Notes: a model not told the origin generated them from the sequence alone. Positions 26,170 through 36,210 are shown, numbered from the stretch's first letter. The stretch: 64,000 bases of DNA from Flavobacterium sp. CS20 (GCF_018080005.1 NZ_CP073015.1:558001-622000), one strand, 5' to 3'. A program made the numbers and translations.

Positions 26170-26697
26170 TTAATTCCAACGTTCATCAAAATCTAAATCG
26201 TCAAAATTGTCGAGGTCTAAATCATCGTTTTCAAGCTCATCGCTAAATTCATCGCTAAATTGATCAAACAAATCGGCTTCAAACTTTTTTTCAGGTGGAT
26301 TTTCAGGCAATTGCCCTTGTGCAAACAGCAAATCAGGATAATTTCGACTTGATTCGGGTTCGGTGATGTCTGCTAATTCCACATAAAACGTCCACATATT
26401 TAAAAAATCGTAAACGTAAATCAATTTGGTTTGCTTTTCAGATAAAATATCTTCTAAATGGGTTTCGCTCATCATTTTAAGATTGGCTTGACCTTCACTC
26501 ATATCTTCTAAAGCAATTTCTTCGCCTTGATTCCAATCTTCATCAGCTTTGTAAAACGAAGCGATTTCTTGACCTTCAAAACCAAAAGCTTGAATAATTG
26601 CAAAATGCAAGTCTTCAAACGTATCGGTCTTTCTAATAGCGATATCTCTAAAAACATCGTCTAAAACATCAAGCGTAACTCTAAATTTATAAATCAT
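26170..26697 (-). CDS. pRiA4b ORF-3-like protein
   Basis: A 175-residue soluble acidic protein. The start (IYKFRVTLDVLDDVFRDI) and FEDLHFAIIQAFGF match the IS1096 TnpR/pRiA4b ORF-3-like family, small beta-rich domains of unknown function found widely on chromosomes. The last 40 residues are strongly acidic (DELENDDLDLDNFDDLDF). It overlaps the ctaA stop (ATGA). Despite the plasmid name there is no sign that it is mobile here. Confidence 0.8.
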   Translation of the reverse strand: MIYKFRVTLDVLDDVFRDIAIRKTDTFEDLHFAIIQAFGFEGQEIASFYKADEDWNQGEEIALEDMSEGQANLKMMSETHLEDILSEKQTKLIYVYDFLNMWTFYVELADITEPESSRNYPDLLFAQGQLPENPPEKKFEADLFDQFSDEFSDELENDDLDLDNFDDLDFDERWN

Positions 26698-27722
26698 ATC
26701 GTTTGAATTTTTTTTGAGTTTTTATGTATTTTAACGAAGATATAAAATTGTAAACTAAACATCAACGTTGCAATGACCAAATGAAAGGGTTGCGTTAGAA
26801 AAGGAAAATCAAAATAATACATCAATATACCTGTTAAAATTTCAATACCAATAACAGTTAATAAACCATTGGTAAGTTTGTCTAAATTGTAACTATATTT
26901 TCTATTCATAAACCAAATCAACACATTGACCAACAAGACTACAATTGAAAACGTGCGATGAATGTAGAATTTTATATCAGGATTGTTTAACCACAATTCT
27001 TTTTGTTCGTATCCTACAGATTTAACGGTTTCATCAACAAATTGGCGGACTTGAGTGCCTAAACCAATTTGTATTAATGATAAAATCAAACTAAAAATGA
27101 CAAGAAATTTAAAGTTAGAACTGGTTTTAATTTGATCATTTTCAGATTTAGAAATATGAATGATATACAAAAGCAACGCAACTATTGTTAAAGCTACTAT
27201 CATATGAATGGTTATTCTTGCAGGGAGCAAATTAGAATACACTACAGTAGCACCGAGCCAAGCTTGAAACAACAACAAGACTAAAGTGATAAAAGACCAC
27301 AAAATGAGTTTCGGTTTTGATTTTCGCAACCAAAAAGAGCTGATAAACATCAGTAATACAAAAACACCCGACAAAGCCCCAAAAAGTCGATTAATATATT
27401 CTATCCAAGTATGCCAAACATTAAATTTGGCATAGTCGTGTTTGTTGTAGTTGTTCCAATTATTTTGATTAAAATTTTGATTTGAAGAAAACTTGTTTTT
27501 TGCCACTTTTAAGCTTTCATTGACGATAATGACTTGTCCTTTAAAATAGTTGTGTTGTGGTTTCCACTCAAGTTGTTCCCGTTCAGTAGGAGGGATGTAA
27601 TATCCAAAACATTTAGGCCAATCTGGGCAACCCATACCGCTTCCTGTCATTCTAACTACAGCACCTGCTATAATGACAAGGTAGATAGCAATAAGAGAAA
27701 TTTTAGCAAATCTTCTAAACAT
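26694..27722 (-). CDS. ctaA: Heme A synthase (COX15/CtaA)
   Basis: A 342-residue inner-membrane protein that oxidises heme O to heme A for cytochrome oxidase. The start contains AGAVVRMTGSGMGCPDWPKC, the conserved N-terminal family signature. His residues in HTWIEYINRLFGAL and FYIHRTFSIV are heme ligands of the family, and about eight membrane segments are present. An Asn-rich loop (about residues 80-95) lies between the first two helices. A TATCTTTG promoter element ends five bases before the ATG, so the mRNA may be leaderless. Other cytochrome-oxidase assembly genes are not in the window. Confidence 0.92.
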   Translation of the reverse strand: MFRRFAKISLIAIYLVIIAGAVVRMTGSGMGCPDWPKCFGYYIPPTEREQLEWKPQHNYFKGQVIIVNESLKVAKNKFSSNQNFNQNNWNNYNKHDYAKFNVWHTWIEYINRLFGALSGVFVLLMFISSFWLRKSKPKLILWSFITLVLLLFQAWLGATVVYSNLLPARITIHMIVALTIVALLLYIIHISKSENDQIKTSSNFKFLVIFSLILSLIQIGLGTQVRQFVDETVKSVGYEQKELWLNNPDIKFYIHRTFSIVVLLVNVLIWFMNRKYSYNLDKLTNGLLTVIGIEILTGILMYYFDFPFLTQPFHLVIATLMFSLQFYIFVKIHKNSKKIQTI

Positions 27723-27727
27723 ATTTG

Positions 27728-27735
27728 CAAAGATA
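27728..27735 (-). promoter_or_regulatory. -7 promoter element TATCTTTG at the ctaA start
   Basis: An exact minus-strand TAnnTTTG match separated from the ctaA ATG by only five bases (CAAAT). Transcription from it would begin at or next to the start codon. Confidence 0.55.
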
Positions 27736-27811
27736 AACTAAGCGAATTAAAGCTTTTGATAGAAAGCCTTTGATTTCAATAAAAATTAACGTAGTTGAAA
27801 TTGTTGAGAAA

Positions 27812-28930
27812 CTAATTGCCTAACATCACGGGCATAACCAACATGGTGACTTCTTCGCCATCTTCAAGACCATCCACAGGTGTAAGAATTCCAGCTCTGT
27901 TTGGCATACTCATGGCCAATTGCACTTCTTGTGAAGTGAGATTACTAAGCATTTCAATTAAAAAGCGTGAATTGAAACCGATTTCCATGTCATCTCCATT
28001 ATACTGACAATCAAGACGTTCTTCGCCCGAATTTGAATAATCAACATCTTGAGCAGATATTTTTAATTCAGCACCATTTAGTTTTAGTTTGATTTGATGT
28101 GTAGTTTTATTAGCAAAAATAGAAATACGTTTCACAGTATTTAAAAATTGATTGCGGTCTATGATAAGTTTATTTGGGTTTTCATAAGGAATAACCGCTT
28201 CGTAATTTGGATATTTACCATCAATCAATCGACAGTTAAGTTCAAAATCTTCAAAAGAAAATTTGGCATTAGTTTCATTGTATTCAATATGAACATCTTC
28301 TTCGCTACCACTTAGTATTGATTTTAAAAGATTAAGTGGTTTTTTGGGCATAATAAACTCAGCTTCTTTTTCACTTTGAATATCGCTTCTGGTATATTTG
28401 ACCAGTTTATGGGCGTCGGTTCCTACAAATCTCGCATCATTTTCTAAAAACTGAAAAAACACACCGTTCATCACAGGTCTTAAACTATCGTTTCCAGTTG
28501 CAAAAATGGTTCTATTGATTGCTGTTGCTAAGGTGTCAGCTATTATTGTTGAAGTGATAGCATCTTCAACTTCCACATCATTTGGAAAGTCATCTGGTTT
28601 GACATAAGCCAGCCCAAATTTACCACCTTGATATCTAATTTCAACTGTATTATTTTCTTGAACTTTGAAGTTTAAGGGTTGTTCTGGAAATGTTTGTAAA
28701 GTATCTAATAATATTTTTGCAGGAACCGCAAAATCAATTTTAGACTCAGATTCAACGTTTAATACTACTGAAATGGTTGTTTCAAGGTCTGAAGCAGATA
28801 CTTTTAGAATATTATGGTCAAGCTCAAACAAAAAATTGTCAAGAATGGCTAAAGTATTTGAATTGTTGATAATACCACCCAAAACTTGAAGTTTTTGAGA
28901 CATATAATGACTAGATACGATGAAATTCAT
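27812..28930 (-). CDS. dnaN: DNA polymerase III subunit beta (sliding clamp)
   Basis: A 372-residue ring-forming clamp that tethers polymerase III to DNA. Three repeated clamp domains of about 120 residues are visible. Typical stretches are VSSHYMSQKLQVLGGII at the start, FVGTDAHKLVKY in the second domain and MLVMPVMLGN at the end, the usual C-terminal LMPMRL-like position. Length is standard. It is a single-gene unit with its own TATATTTG element, not next to dnaA or an origin here. Confidence 0.95.
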   Translation of the reverse strand: MNFIVSSHYMSQKLQVLGGIINNSNTLAILDNFLFELDHNILKVSASDLETTISVVLNVESESKIDFAVPAKILLDTLQTFPEQPLNFKVQENNTVEIRYQGGKFGLAYVKPDDFPNDVEVEDAITSTIIADTLATAINRTIFATGNDSLRPVMNGVFFQFLENDARFVGTDAHKLVKYTRSDIQSEKEAEFIMPKKPLNLLKSILSGSEEDVHIEYNETNAKFSFEDFELNCRLIDGKYPNYEAVIPYENPNKLIIDRNQFLNTVKRISIFANKTTHQIKLKLNGAELKISAQDVDYSNSGEERLDCQYNGDDMEIGFNSRFLIEMLSNLTSQEVQLAMSMPNRAGILTPVDGLEDGEEVTMLVMPVMLGN

Positions 28931-28953
28931 ATTTTTAACTTTTTTAAAAAAAA

Positions 28954-28961
28954 CAAATATA
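28954..28961 (-). promoter_or_regulatory. -7 promoter element TATATTTG for dnaN
   Basis: An exact minus-strand TAnnTTTG match 23 bases before the dnaN start. Confidence 0.5.
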
Positions 28962-29018
28962 TTTTAAATATTGCTAAATTGATTAGTTTTACATCACATT
29001 TATAAAAAAAGAAATTTT

Positions 29019-31960
29019 ATGTTGCGTAGGAATAGCTTTTGTGTCTTGTTAATTTTAATTGTTTTTACCCAAAACAATTTCGCTCAATCCATAGAACAGA
29101 GAAAAAAAATCACTGCTGATTATAATATTGAGCAATTAAAAACCTTGTCTCAATTTTTTTCTGATTATTATAAAACTGAAAAGCGTAAAGCTATTAAATA
29201 TGCTCAAGAGAATAACATTCCTATAGTTATACCTGAAAAAAATGGTGGTGTATCAATTTTACAACGGGTTTTGGATGATGGGACTTTAATTTACACAACA
29301 ACTTACAATGCTGGTGCGGCGATTACTATTAATACAAATCAAGTTTATGCTGGTGGCATAAAAGGACTTTCACTTGACGGAAGCGGTATCAATTTTGGGA
29401 TGTGGGACGGTGGAGCAGTAAGAGATTCTCATCAAGAACTAGTTGGTAGAGTTGTTCAGATTGACAACCCTAGTAGCTTAAGCGACCATGCCACACATGT
29501 TTCTGGTACTATGATTGCATCTGGTGTAAATCCAAGTGCAAAAGGAATGTCTTTTGTCGCTAACTTAACTGCCTATGATTTTGATAATGATTTATCTGAA
29601 ATGACTAACGAAGTCGCGAACGGCATGTTAGTCTCTAATCATTCTTATGGTATAAATCCAGCATCAATACCCGAAACATTATTTGGAGCTTACATTTCTT
29701 CAACAGCAGATATTGATCAATTGGTTTTTAATGCACCAAATTATTTGCCTGTTTTTCTTGCAGGTAATAGCAGAAACGTTCCACCATCTCAAGGCGGACC
29801 TTATAATCCATCAAAAAATGGATTTGATTTAATCAGTGGTAAAAATTTAGCTAAAAACATTCTTTCAGTTGCAAATGTCTTGGAAGTTAACAACTACGTT
29901 GATGCTTCAAGTGTAGTCATGTCTAGCACGAGTAGTTGGGGACCAACTGATGATGGTAGAATTAAACCTGATATATCGGCTAAAGGAACAAATACTTTCT
30001 CTTGCGTAGCAAATACCGACAGCAGTTATGCTTTTTTTTCAGGAACATCTATGGCAACGCCTAGTGTTAGTGGAAGTTTAGGTTTACTGCATCAGCACTA
30101 TAACAATGTGTATGGCAGTTTTTTAAATGCGACTTCAATGAAAGCTATAGTTGTACATACAGCAAGAGAAGCAGGTGATGCTCCTGGACCTGATTATAAA
30201 TTTGGCTGGGGTTTGATGGATACAGGAGCATCAGCGGATGTGATTACCAATAAAAATTTTACCAGTATAATTGAAGAAAATACACTCAATCAAGGAGATA
30301 CTTACACTAAAACCGTAGATGCTGTGGGCATCAATCAACCATTAGTAGCAACAATAGCATGGACAGATCCCGCTGGTACAGTTTCTGATTTGCTTGTTGT
30401 TGACAGTACGATTCCAAAATTAGTTAATGATTTAGATATCAAAATCACAGCTCCAGATGGTTCAACTCAGTATTTTCCTTGGACGCTTGATGTGGCATTT
30501 CCAGATTCTCCAGCTACTACAGGCAATAATATTGTTGATAACGTTGAAAAAATTGAAATAGACGATGCAATAGGTCAATATACCATAGAAATATCACATA
30601 AAGGGACTTTACAAAATCTTTCACAAGACTATTCTCTCATTGTAACAGGAATAGCTGAGTCTCAATTTGCTATTCAAACTGACTCGCCTAACCTTACATT
30701 TTGTGCAGATCAAACAGCTATTTTTGATTTAGATGTAAACTCTATTAGTTCTTTCACTGGAAATATTAATTTAATCGTCAGTGGTTTACCATCAAGTTTA
30801 TCGGCATCATTGTCGCCATCAACAATCAATAATGAAGGAACATCTACTTTAAGCATTGATAATTTGGCTTCAGTTTACCAGGTGATTATCCTTTTTCAGT
30901 TACAGCATATTCTGGAATTGAAACATTTAGTTTTGACTTAAATCTCACAATAGAGTCAGCAACATCTTTACCTAATTTGACAATAAATAGTCCAAATAAT
31001 AATCAACTTAGTGTTTTATCACCTGTTTTAGATTGGAATTCTATTCCAGAAGCTAATACTTATGAGGTTCAGCTTTCATCGACTTCAAATTTTGATAGTT
31101 TACTTTTTAGTATGATAACTCAAGATTCACAGGTTGAAGCTCCTGAATTAGAAGCTAATCAGACTTATTTTTGGAGGGTAAATCCTATCAATAATTGTGT
31201 GACAGGCAATTTTGCTACAAGTTCTTTTACAACTAAAACTTTAGAATGTTTGCCCTTGACCACTTCAACAGACACTCCTGTTACTATAATAAGTTCTGGT
31301 CCTAATAGCGTTCAATCTGTAGTTAATATTTCAGGTGTTTCTCCTACCAAATTTATTGAAGACGTTAATGTAACTTTTGAACTCACTCATACTTGGTTGG
31401 CTGATATTGAGGTTACTCTAACTAGTCCTGATGGAACTACAATTACGCTTTTAGACCAACCTTGTGACGACTTAGATGATGTTGATGTAATTTTTGATGA
31501 TAAAGGTCTTGCTCAAACTTGCAACGATCTTTTGCCACCCGCTTTAATAGGTTCGATTAAAGCCGAAGAAAAGCTATCATCATTTGTTGGTGAAAACATC
31601 AATGGGGATTGGATTTTAACAGTTAATGATATGTTTTCAGGTGATGGCGGTAGTATAGATAGTTTTGGTGTTGAATTGTGCTATGAAGAAACATTATCTG
31701 TTGATGATAACGTGATTTCTGATTTTAAAATATTTCCAAACCCGAATCAAGGTCAAGTAAACATTAGCCTAAATCAAAGCTTAAGCCAAGATCTAAACCT
31801 TGAAGTATTTGATTTAAACGGTAGAAGTTTAAAAACTTTTGAAGTTAATCCTTCTGTTAACCAATTCAGAATTGATTTAAGTGATTTAAGCTCAGGGATT
31901 TATTTTGTCAGTTTAAAAACTCAAAACTCAAAAGCAGTAAAGAAGCTAATATTGAAATAA
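29019..31960 (+). pseudogene. Secreted subtilisin-like (S8) protease with P-domain and T9SS sorting tail, frameshifted
   Basis: The N-terminal frame carries a signal peptide and the S8 triad: Asp130 in GMWDGG, His157 in DHATHVSGTM and Ser344 in FSGTSMATP, with Asn250 as oxyanion residue. After TLSIDNLASV the frame fails. A second frame continues with LPGDYPFSVTAYSG, a fibronectin-like region, a proprotein-convertase P-domain (HTWLADIEVTLTSPDG) and a type A T9SS tail (FKIFPNPNQGQVNIS, ending KKLILK). One T missing from the run at 30874-30876 restores a single protein of about 980 residues. As written, the secreted tail is lost and export would fail. A consensus error is a real alternative, since everything else is intact. 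Confidence 0.85.
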
Positions 31961-31988
31961 CACATAAAAAGACCTTTTAAGTAATGAT

Positions 31989-34442
31989 ATGAGCTACTAT
32001 GCTGATGTAATTTTACCTTTAAACATTCAAAATTTACTCACCTATAGTCTTAGTGAGCAGATTCATCAACAGTGCCAAATTGGTTCTAGAGTTGCTGTTC
32101 CTTTGGGTAAAAATAAGCTCCATACTGCTGTTGTTGTAAATATTCACACTAACAAACCTTTGCATTATGAAGCAAAACCTGTAAAAGAAGTTTTAGATCA
32201 TTTCCCTATTATAACAATCAACCAACTGAAACTGTTCAAATGGGTTAAAAATTATTACTTATCGTCTTTTGGTCTGATATTGAAAGCTTGTTTACCAAGT
32301 GCTTTGTTGATACAAAGTGAGACTTTGCTTCAGCTCAACGAAGAGGTTAATTATTTAGAACAGGATTTGTCTGATGATGAATTTCTACTTATAGATGCTA
32401 TCGAAAAGCAGACGCAAATCAAAATGAGTGATGCTCAAAAAATTTTAGGAAAGACTTCAGGCTTAAAAGTTGTTAATCAATTGATAAGTCAAAATTTAAT
32501 TCACATAGACCGTCGTGTAAAACGTCAATACAAGCCAAAACTCAAAACCTATATCAGAATAGCCGAAAAGTACAAGTCTTCAGAAAATTTAAAACAATTG
32601 TTAGATGATTTAGGAAGAGCAGAAAAACAAAAAGAAGTGGTTTTACACTATTTTAAATTAAACGCTAAATCTAATAAACCGCTTTCTAAAAAAGATTTTA
32701 AATCTCAAATTGATGTCAGTGATTCCGTTTTAAAAGCTCTAATTGATAAAGCTGTTTTAGAAGAATATAGCGTTCAAGAAGATCGTATCAAAAATAACCA
32801 AAACACTGTGGCTAATAAACTTTCTTTGTCATCAGCACAAGAAAAAGTATATCAAGCCATAAAATCACATTTCAAAACAAGTGATGTGGTGTTGTTTAAA
32901 GGTGTAACTTCATCAGGCAAAACAGAAATTTATCTCAAACTGATAGAAGAACTTTTAAAACAACAACAACAAATTTTGTATTTGCTACCAGAAATCGCTT
33001 TAACCACTCAACTCATACAACGCATTAAAAATCAATTTGGTAAACAGGTTTTGGTCTATCACAGTAAATATTCAACCAACGAACGCGTAGAGATTTATAA
33101 ACACGTTTTAAGTGCAGATTCAGGTCAAATCATAGTTGGGACGCGTTCTTCTATTTTTCTACCATTTCAAGATTTAAAATTGATTATAGTTGATGAATCT
33201 CATGAAAATAGCTATAAACAATTTGATCCATCACCGCGATATCACGCACGAGACACCGCTGTAGTTTTAGGTCAAATTCATCAGGCTAAAGTTTTAATGG
33301 GTTCTGCAACACCAAGTTTGGAGAGTTTTTACAATGTCAACACAGGAAAATTCAAATATGTTGAGCTCAACAAACGCTTTGGCGACGTCAAACCGCCAGT
33401 GATTAAAACCATCGATTTAAAAGACAAATACAAGCGAAAAAAAATGAAAGGTCATTTTTCTGATGAGCTTGTAGAACGCATAAAAGAGACTCTAAGCCGA
33501 GGAAAACAAGTTATTGTTTTTCAAAACCGCAGAGGTTATTCACCAGTCATCGAGTGCTTGACTTGCGGTCATTCGCCACAGTGTCCGCATTGTGATGTGA
33601 GTTTGACGCTTCACAAAGCCAATAACACTTTAAGATGTCACTATTGTGGTTATAGAATGGCGGTTCAAAACAAATGTTTGTCCTGTGGAAGTCAAGATAT
33701 TACAGCCATGGGATTTGGCACAGAACAAATTGAGCACGAAGCCAAAGATTTGTTCCCAAAAGCCAAAATCAAACGGATGGATTTGGACACCACAAGAGGT
33801 AAATACGACTTTGAAAAATTGATTGCAGGATTTGAAAATTTAGAAATTGATATTCTCATCGGTACGCAAATGTTAACCAAAGGGTTGGATTTTAGACACG
33901 TAGATTTGGTAGCTGTGATGCATGCTGATGGGTTGTTTAACTTCCCGAATTTTAGAGCCTTCGAAAAAAGTTATCAATTGCTAACCCAAGTGGCTGGACG
34001 TGCTGGACGAACTAAAGAACAAGGCGAAGTTTTGATTCAAACCTTTCAACCTCAACACCGTGTGATTCAAGATGTGATTTCTGAAAACTACGCCAATCTC
34101 TACAAGCAGGAAATGGAACAGCGCTTTGATTTTCATTATCCACCATATTACAGGATGATAAAATTGACTTTCAAATCAAAAGATTACAATCGTCTCAACG
34201 AAGCGACTGACTGGTTGGCGGTTTATTTAAAACAAATCTTCAATAAGCATGTTTTAGGGCCTGAATTTCCTGGTATAGCAAGAATACGCAATCAATATAT
34301 CAAACATATTATCATAAAAATACCGCCTGAACAATCTTTGAGCAAAACCAAAGCTTATTTGCTTAAAGGCATTGAGCGTTATGATACAATATCAAAATTT
34401 AGAAGTGTGCGTTTAAATATTGACGTTGACCCTTATACATAA
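31989..34442 (+). CDS. priA: Primosomal protein N' (replication restart helicase PriA)
   Basis: An 817-residue helicase that reloads the replisome at stalled forks. It has an N-terminal DNA-binding domain (YADVILPLNIQNLLTYSL), Walker A GVTSSGKTE (Lys311) and a DESH box in IIVDESHENSYKQ, where most homologues have DEEH. The eight zinc Cys are all present in CLTCGHSPQCPHC and CHYCGYR...CLSCGS. GTEQIEHE and TQMLTKGLDF are later motifs. It follows the frameshifted protease by 28 bases and ends at a bidirectional terminator. Confidence 0.95.
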   Translation: MSYYADVILPLNIQNLLTYSLSEQIHQQCQIGSRVAVPLGKNKLHTAVVVNIHTNKPLHYEAKPVKEVLDHFPIITINQLKLFKWVKNYYLSSFGLILKACLPSALLIQSETLLQLNEEVNYLEQDLSDDEFLLIDAIEKQTQIKMSDAQKILGKTSGLKVVNQLISQNLIHIDRRVKRQYKPKLKTYIRIAEKYKSSENLKQLLDDLGRAEKQKEVVLHYFKLNAKSNKPLSKKDFKSQIDVSDSVLKALIDKAVLEEYSVQEDRIKNNQNTVANKLSLSSAQEKVYQAIKSHFKTSDVVLFKGVTSSGKTEIYLKLIEELLKQQQQILYLLPEIALTTQLIQRIKNQFGKQVLVYHSKYSTNERVEIYKHVLSADSGQIIVGTRSSIFLPFQDLKLIIVDESHENSYKQFDPSPRYHARDTAVVLGQIHQAKVLMGSATPSLESFYNVNTGKFKYVELNKRFGDVKPPVIKTIDLKDKYKRKKMKGHFSDELVERIKETLSRGKQVIVFQNRRGYSPVIECLTCGHSPQCPHCDVSLTLHKANNTLRCHYCGYRMAVQNKCLSCGSQDITAMGFGTEQIEHEAKDLFPKAKIKRMDLDTTRGKYDFEKLIAGFENLEIDILIGTQMLTKGLDFRHVDLVAVMHADGLFNFPNFRAFEKSYQLLTQVAGRAGRTKEQGEVLIQTFQPQHRVIQDVISENYANLYKQEMEQRFDFHYPPYYRMIKLTFKSKDYNRLNEATDWLAVYLKQIFNKHVLGPEFPGIARIRNQYIKHIIIKIPPEQSLSKTKAYLLKGIERYDTISKFRSVRLNIDVDPYT

Positions 34443-34446
34443 AAAA

Positions 34447-34471
34447 AGTCGCCCAATTTGAGCGACTCTTT
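34447..34471. terminator. Bidirectional terminator between priA and the small secreted protein gene
   Basis: AGTCGC and AGCGACT pair as a 6-bp stem around CAATTTG. A seven-A run lies on the left and CTCTTT on the right, so it can end transcripts from both strands at this convergent junction. Confidence 0.65.
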
Positions 34472-34494
34472 CAAAACTAAACCTAACACAATTA

Positions 34495-35076
34495 CTATTG
34501 AATGCTTATCAATTTTGTGAATGATTCTTTACCACATTTCACTTGAACACTATAATCACCTTTTGGCAATCTTGCAGTGTTGAAAGTTTTTTTCACAAAC
34601 ATTTCATTTTTGGTTTTAATTTCTGTTAGCTCAAAACCTTTTTCGTCTGTAATGCTCATGCTTACGTTTTTAAGTTGTGGATTTGTGAGACCTACACTTA
34701 AATAGTCACCGTTTTGATTAATCATTGGCTTAAAGCTTACTTGATTAAAATTAGAAGTAACTATTATGTCATCTCCTTTCTTCAAAATCACGGCAGTATT
34801 GATTTTACTGTCGTTTTCATATTCTACAAAATACTTACCATTAGGAAGTGTAGAAAGCTTAAAGGTCCTTACATATTTATCTTTATTAATTTTTTCAAAG
34901 AATAACATTGTCCCTTTTTCGTCAAAAATTCTGATGCTTTCTTCGCCTGTTGTTTTGTTAGCTTCGATAATCACTTCAGAATTACCATTAGTTCTAATCT
35001 GAATGTCAGAAATCGCAAATACTTGAACAGAAAGTAAAATTGCAACGGCTGTAATTAATTGTTTCATAGTTTTCAT
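34495..35076 (-). CDS. Secreted protein with two tandem repeats resembling T9SS-tail folds
   Basis: A 193-residue protein with a signal peptide (MKQLITAVAILLSVQVFA). I start at ATG 35076; a second ATG three codons on is equally good. The mature part is two similar units of about 80 residues: RIFDEKGTML...STLPNGKYFVEYEN and SITDEKGFEL...ARLPKGDYSVQVKC. Each resembles the strand pattern of T9SS C-terminal sorting domains (D-x-x-G, then L-P-x-G-x-Y). No enzyme motif is seen. It may be a small cell-surface or periplasmic protein. A TATATTTG promoter lies 24 bases upstream. Confidence 0.72.
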   Translation of the reverse strand: MKTMKQLITAVAILLSVQVFAISDIQIRTNGNSEVIIEANKTTGEESIRIFDEKGTMLFFEKINKDKYVRTFKLSTLPNGKYFVEYENDSKINTAVILKKGDDIIVTSNFNQVSFKPMINQNGDYLSVGLTNPQLKNVSMSITDEKGFELTEIKTKNEMFVKKTFNTARLPKGDYSVQVKCGKESFTKLISIQ

Positions 35077-35100
35077 AACATTTGTTTTTAAATTACAATA

Positions 35101-35108
35101 CAAATATA
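35101..35108 (-). promoter_or_regulatory. -7 promoter element TATATTTG for the two-repeat secreted protein
   Basis: An exact minus-strand TAnnTTTG match 24 bases before the chosen ATG. A TTG overlapping this element would be an upstream start of the same frame and is therefore unlikely. Confidence 0.5.
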
Positions 35109-35150
35109 GGGGCAGAATTAGCTTTTAGCTTCATCAAAAATAACCATTAT

Positions 35151-35264
35151 TGATGCTATATTAACATTTTTAGCTATTTAACATTTATTTAAAATTAATA
35201 TATTATTATTTTATGTCATATTTCAATATTTATATTAATTTAGCATCACATAAAGTTAATATAG
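35151..35264. promoter_or_regulatory. Inverted-repeat words flanking the AraC-type regulator promoter region
   Basis: CTATATTAAC at 35156-35165 has a perfect inverted copy GTTAATATAG at 35255-35264, and TGATGCTA at 35151-35158 has TAGCATCA at 35241-35248. The right-hand copies end one base before the regulator start. They could be binding sites of the AraC protein itself; AT-richness makes chance matches possible. Confidence 0.35.
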
Positions 35265-35265
35265 T

Positions 35266-36138
35266 ATGAGTTTGATTAAACCAGAATTTGAAAAAATAGA
35301 ATCTCCTTTTGGAAGTTCAATAGTTTATAGGCAATTTTCAAAGCACGTAGAAAACGTCAAACCTTTTTGGCATTATCATCCTGAATTGGAAATTGTATAT
35401 GTCAATGGCGGTACAGGTCGAAGGCAAATAGGAAGTCACATTTCTTATTATAGAAATGGCGATTTAATATTTATTGGTTCTAATTTGCCACACTGTGGTT
35501 TAACGGACAAATTGACTAACAATAAGCGGGAAACCGTGTTGCAAATGTCGCCAGATTTACTAAGTCAAGCATTTTTTGACATTCCTGAAATGTCTTTTAT
35601 GTCGGGACTTTTAGAGCGTGCAAAAAGAGGTTTAGTGTTTCACGGCGAGTCAAAACGCAACATCGGTCAGATGATAGAAGATATGAATGATATGAATTAT
35701 TTTGAACGCATTGTGTACTTGTTCAAAGTTTTTAAAGCTATGGATGAAGCTGAAAATTATACCATTCTCAATGTTGAAGAGTTTACTTTAGAAACTTCGA
35801 CTAAAGAAAGCGAAAAAATCAATATGATATTTAATTATGTCAAAGAACATTACACCCAAAACATCAGTCTTGAGGAAATTGCCGACATTGCCAGTATGAC
35901 GGTGCCTGCCTTTTGTCGGTATTTTAAAAAAAGAACCCGAAAAACATTTACAGAATTTGTCAATGAATACCGAATTGCTCACGCGGCTAAACTTTTGCAC
36001 GAAAAACAAATGAGTATCTCTGAAGTTTGTTACGATAGTGGATTTAATAACCTATCGCATTTCAACAAGCTCTTTAAAGCTTTTTTTGGAAAAACACCAT
36101 CGGTTTATCGTGAGGAACTCAAATTTTTAGTAACTTAA
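35266..36138 (+). CDS. AraC family transcriptional regulator
   Basis: A 290-residue regulator with an N-terminal cupin sensor domain (about residues 20-110, with FWHYHPELEIVYV) and a C-terminal AraC DNA-binding domain of two helix-turn-helix motifs (about 190-288). Visible marks are ISLEEIADIASMTVPAFCRYFKK and SEVCYDSGFNNLSHFNKLFKAFFG. Such proteins usually respond to a sugar or small ligand. It stands alone with no metabolic genes beside it, so its target is unknown. Inverted words just upstream hint at autoregulation. Confidence 0.9.
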   Translation: MSLIKPEFEKIESPFGSSIVYRQFSKHVENVKPFWHYHPELEIVYVNGGTGRRQIGSHISYYRNGDLIFIGSNLPHCGLTDKLTNNKRETVLQMSPDLLSQAFFDIPEMSFMSGLLERAKRGLVFHGESKRNIGQMIEDMNDMNYFERIVYLFKVFKAMDEAENYTILNVEEFTLETSTKESEKINMIFNYVKEHYTQNISLEEIADIASMTVPAFCRYFKKRTRKTFTEFVNEYRIAHAAKLLHEKQMSISEVCYDSGFNNLSHFNKLFKAFFGKTPSVYREELKFLVT

Positions 36139-36210
36139 CTTGAGTTCGAGGGTCGAGCAAAAAGTTTGCGGAGTAAGATGATTTTTTTTTGGTAATCAAA
36201 ATATTATAAT

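Noticed and set aside
26170..26697. pRiA4b ORF-3 name suggests a plasmid or IS element
   Set aside because: The family is common on chromosomes, the gene overlaps ctaA, and no terminal repeats or transposase are nearby.
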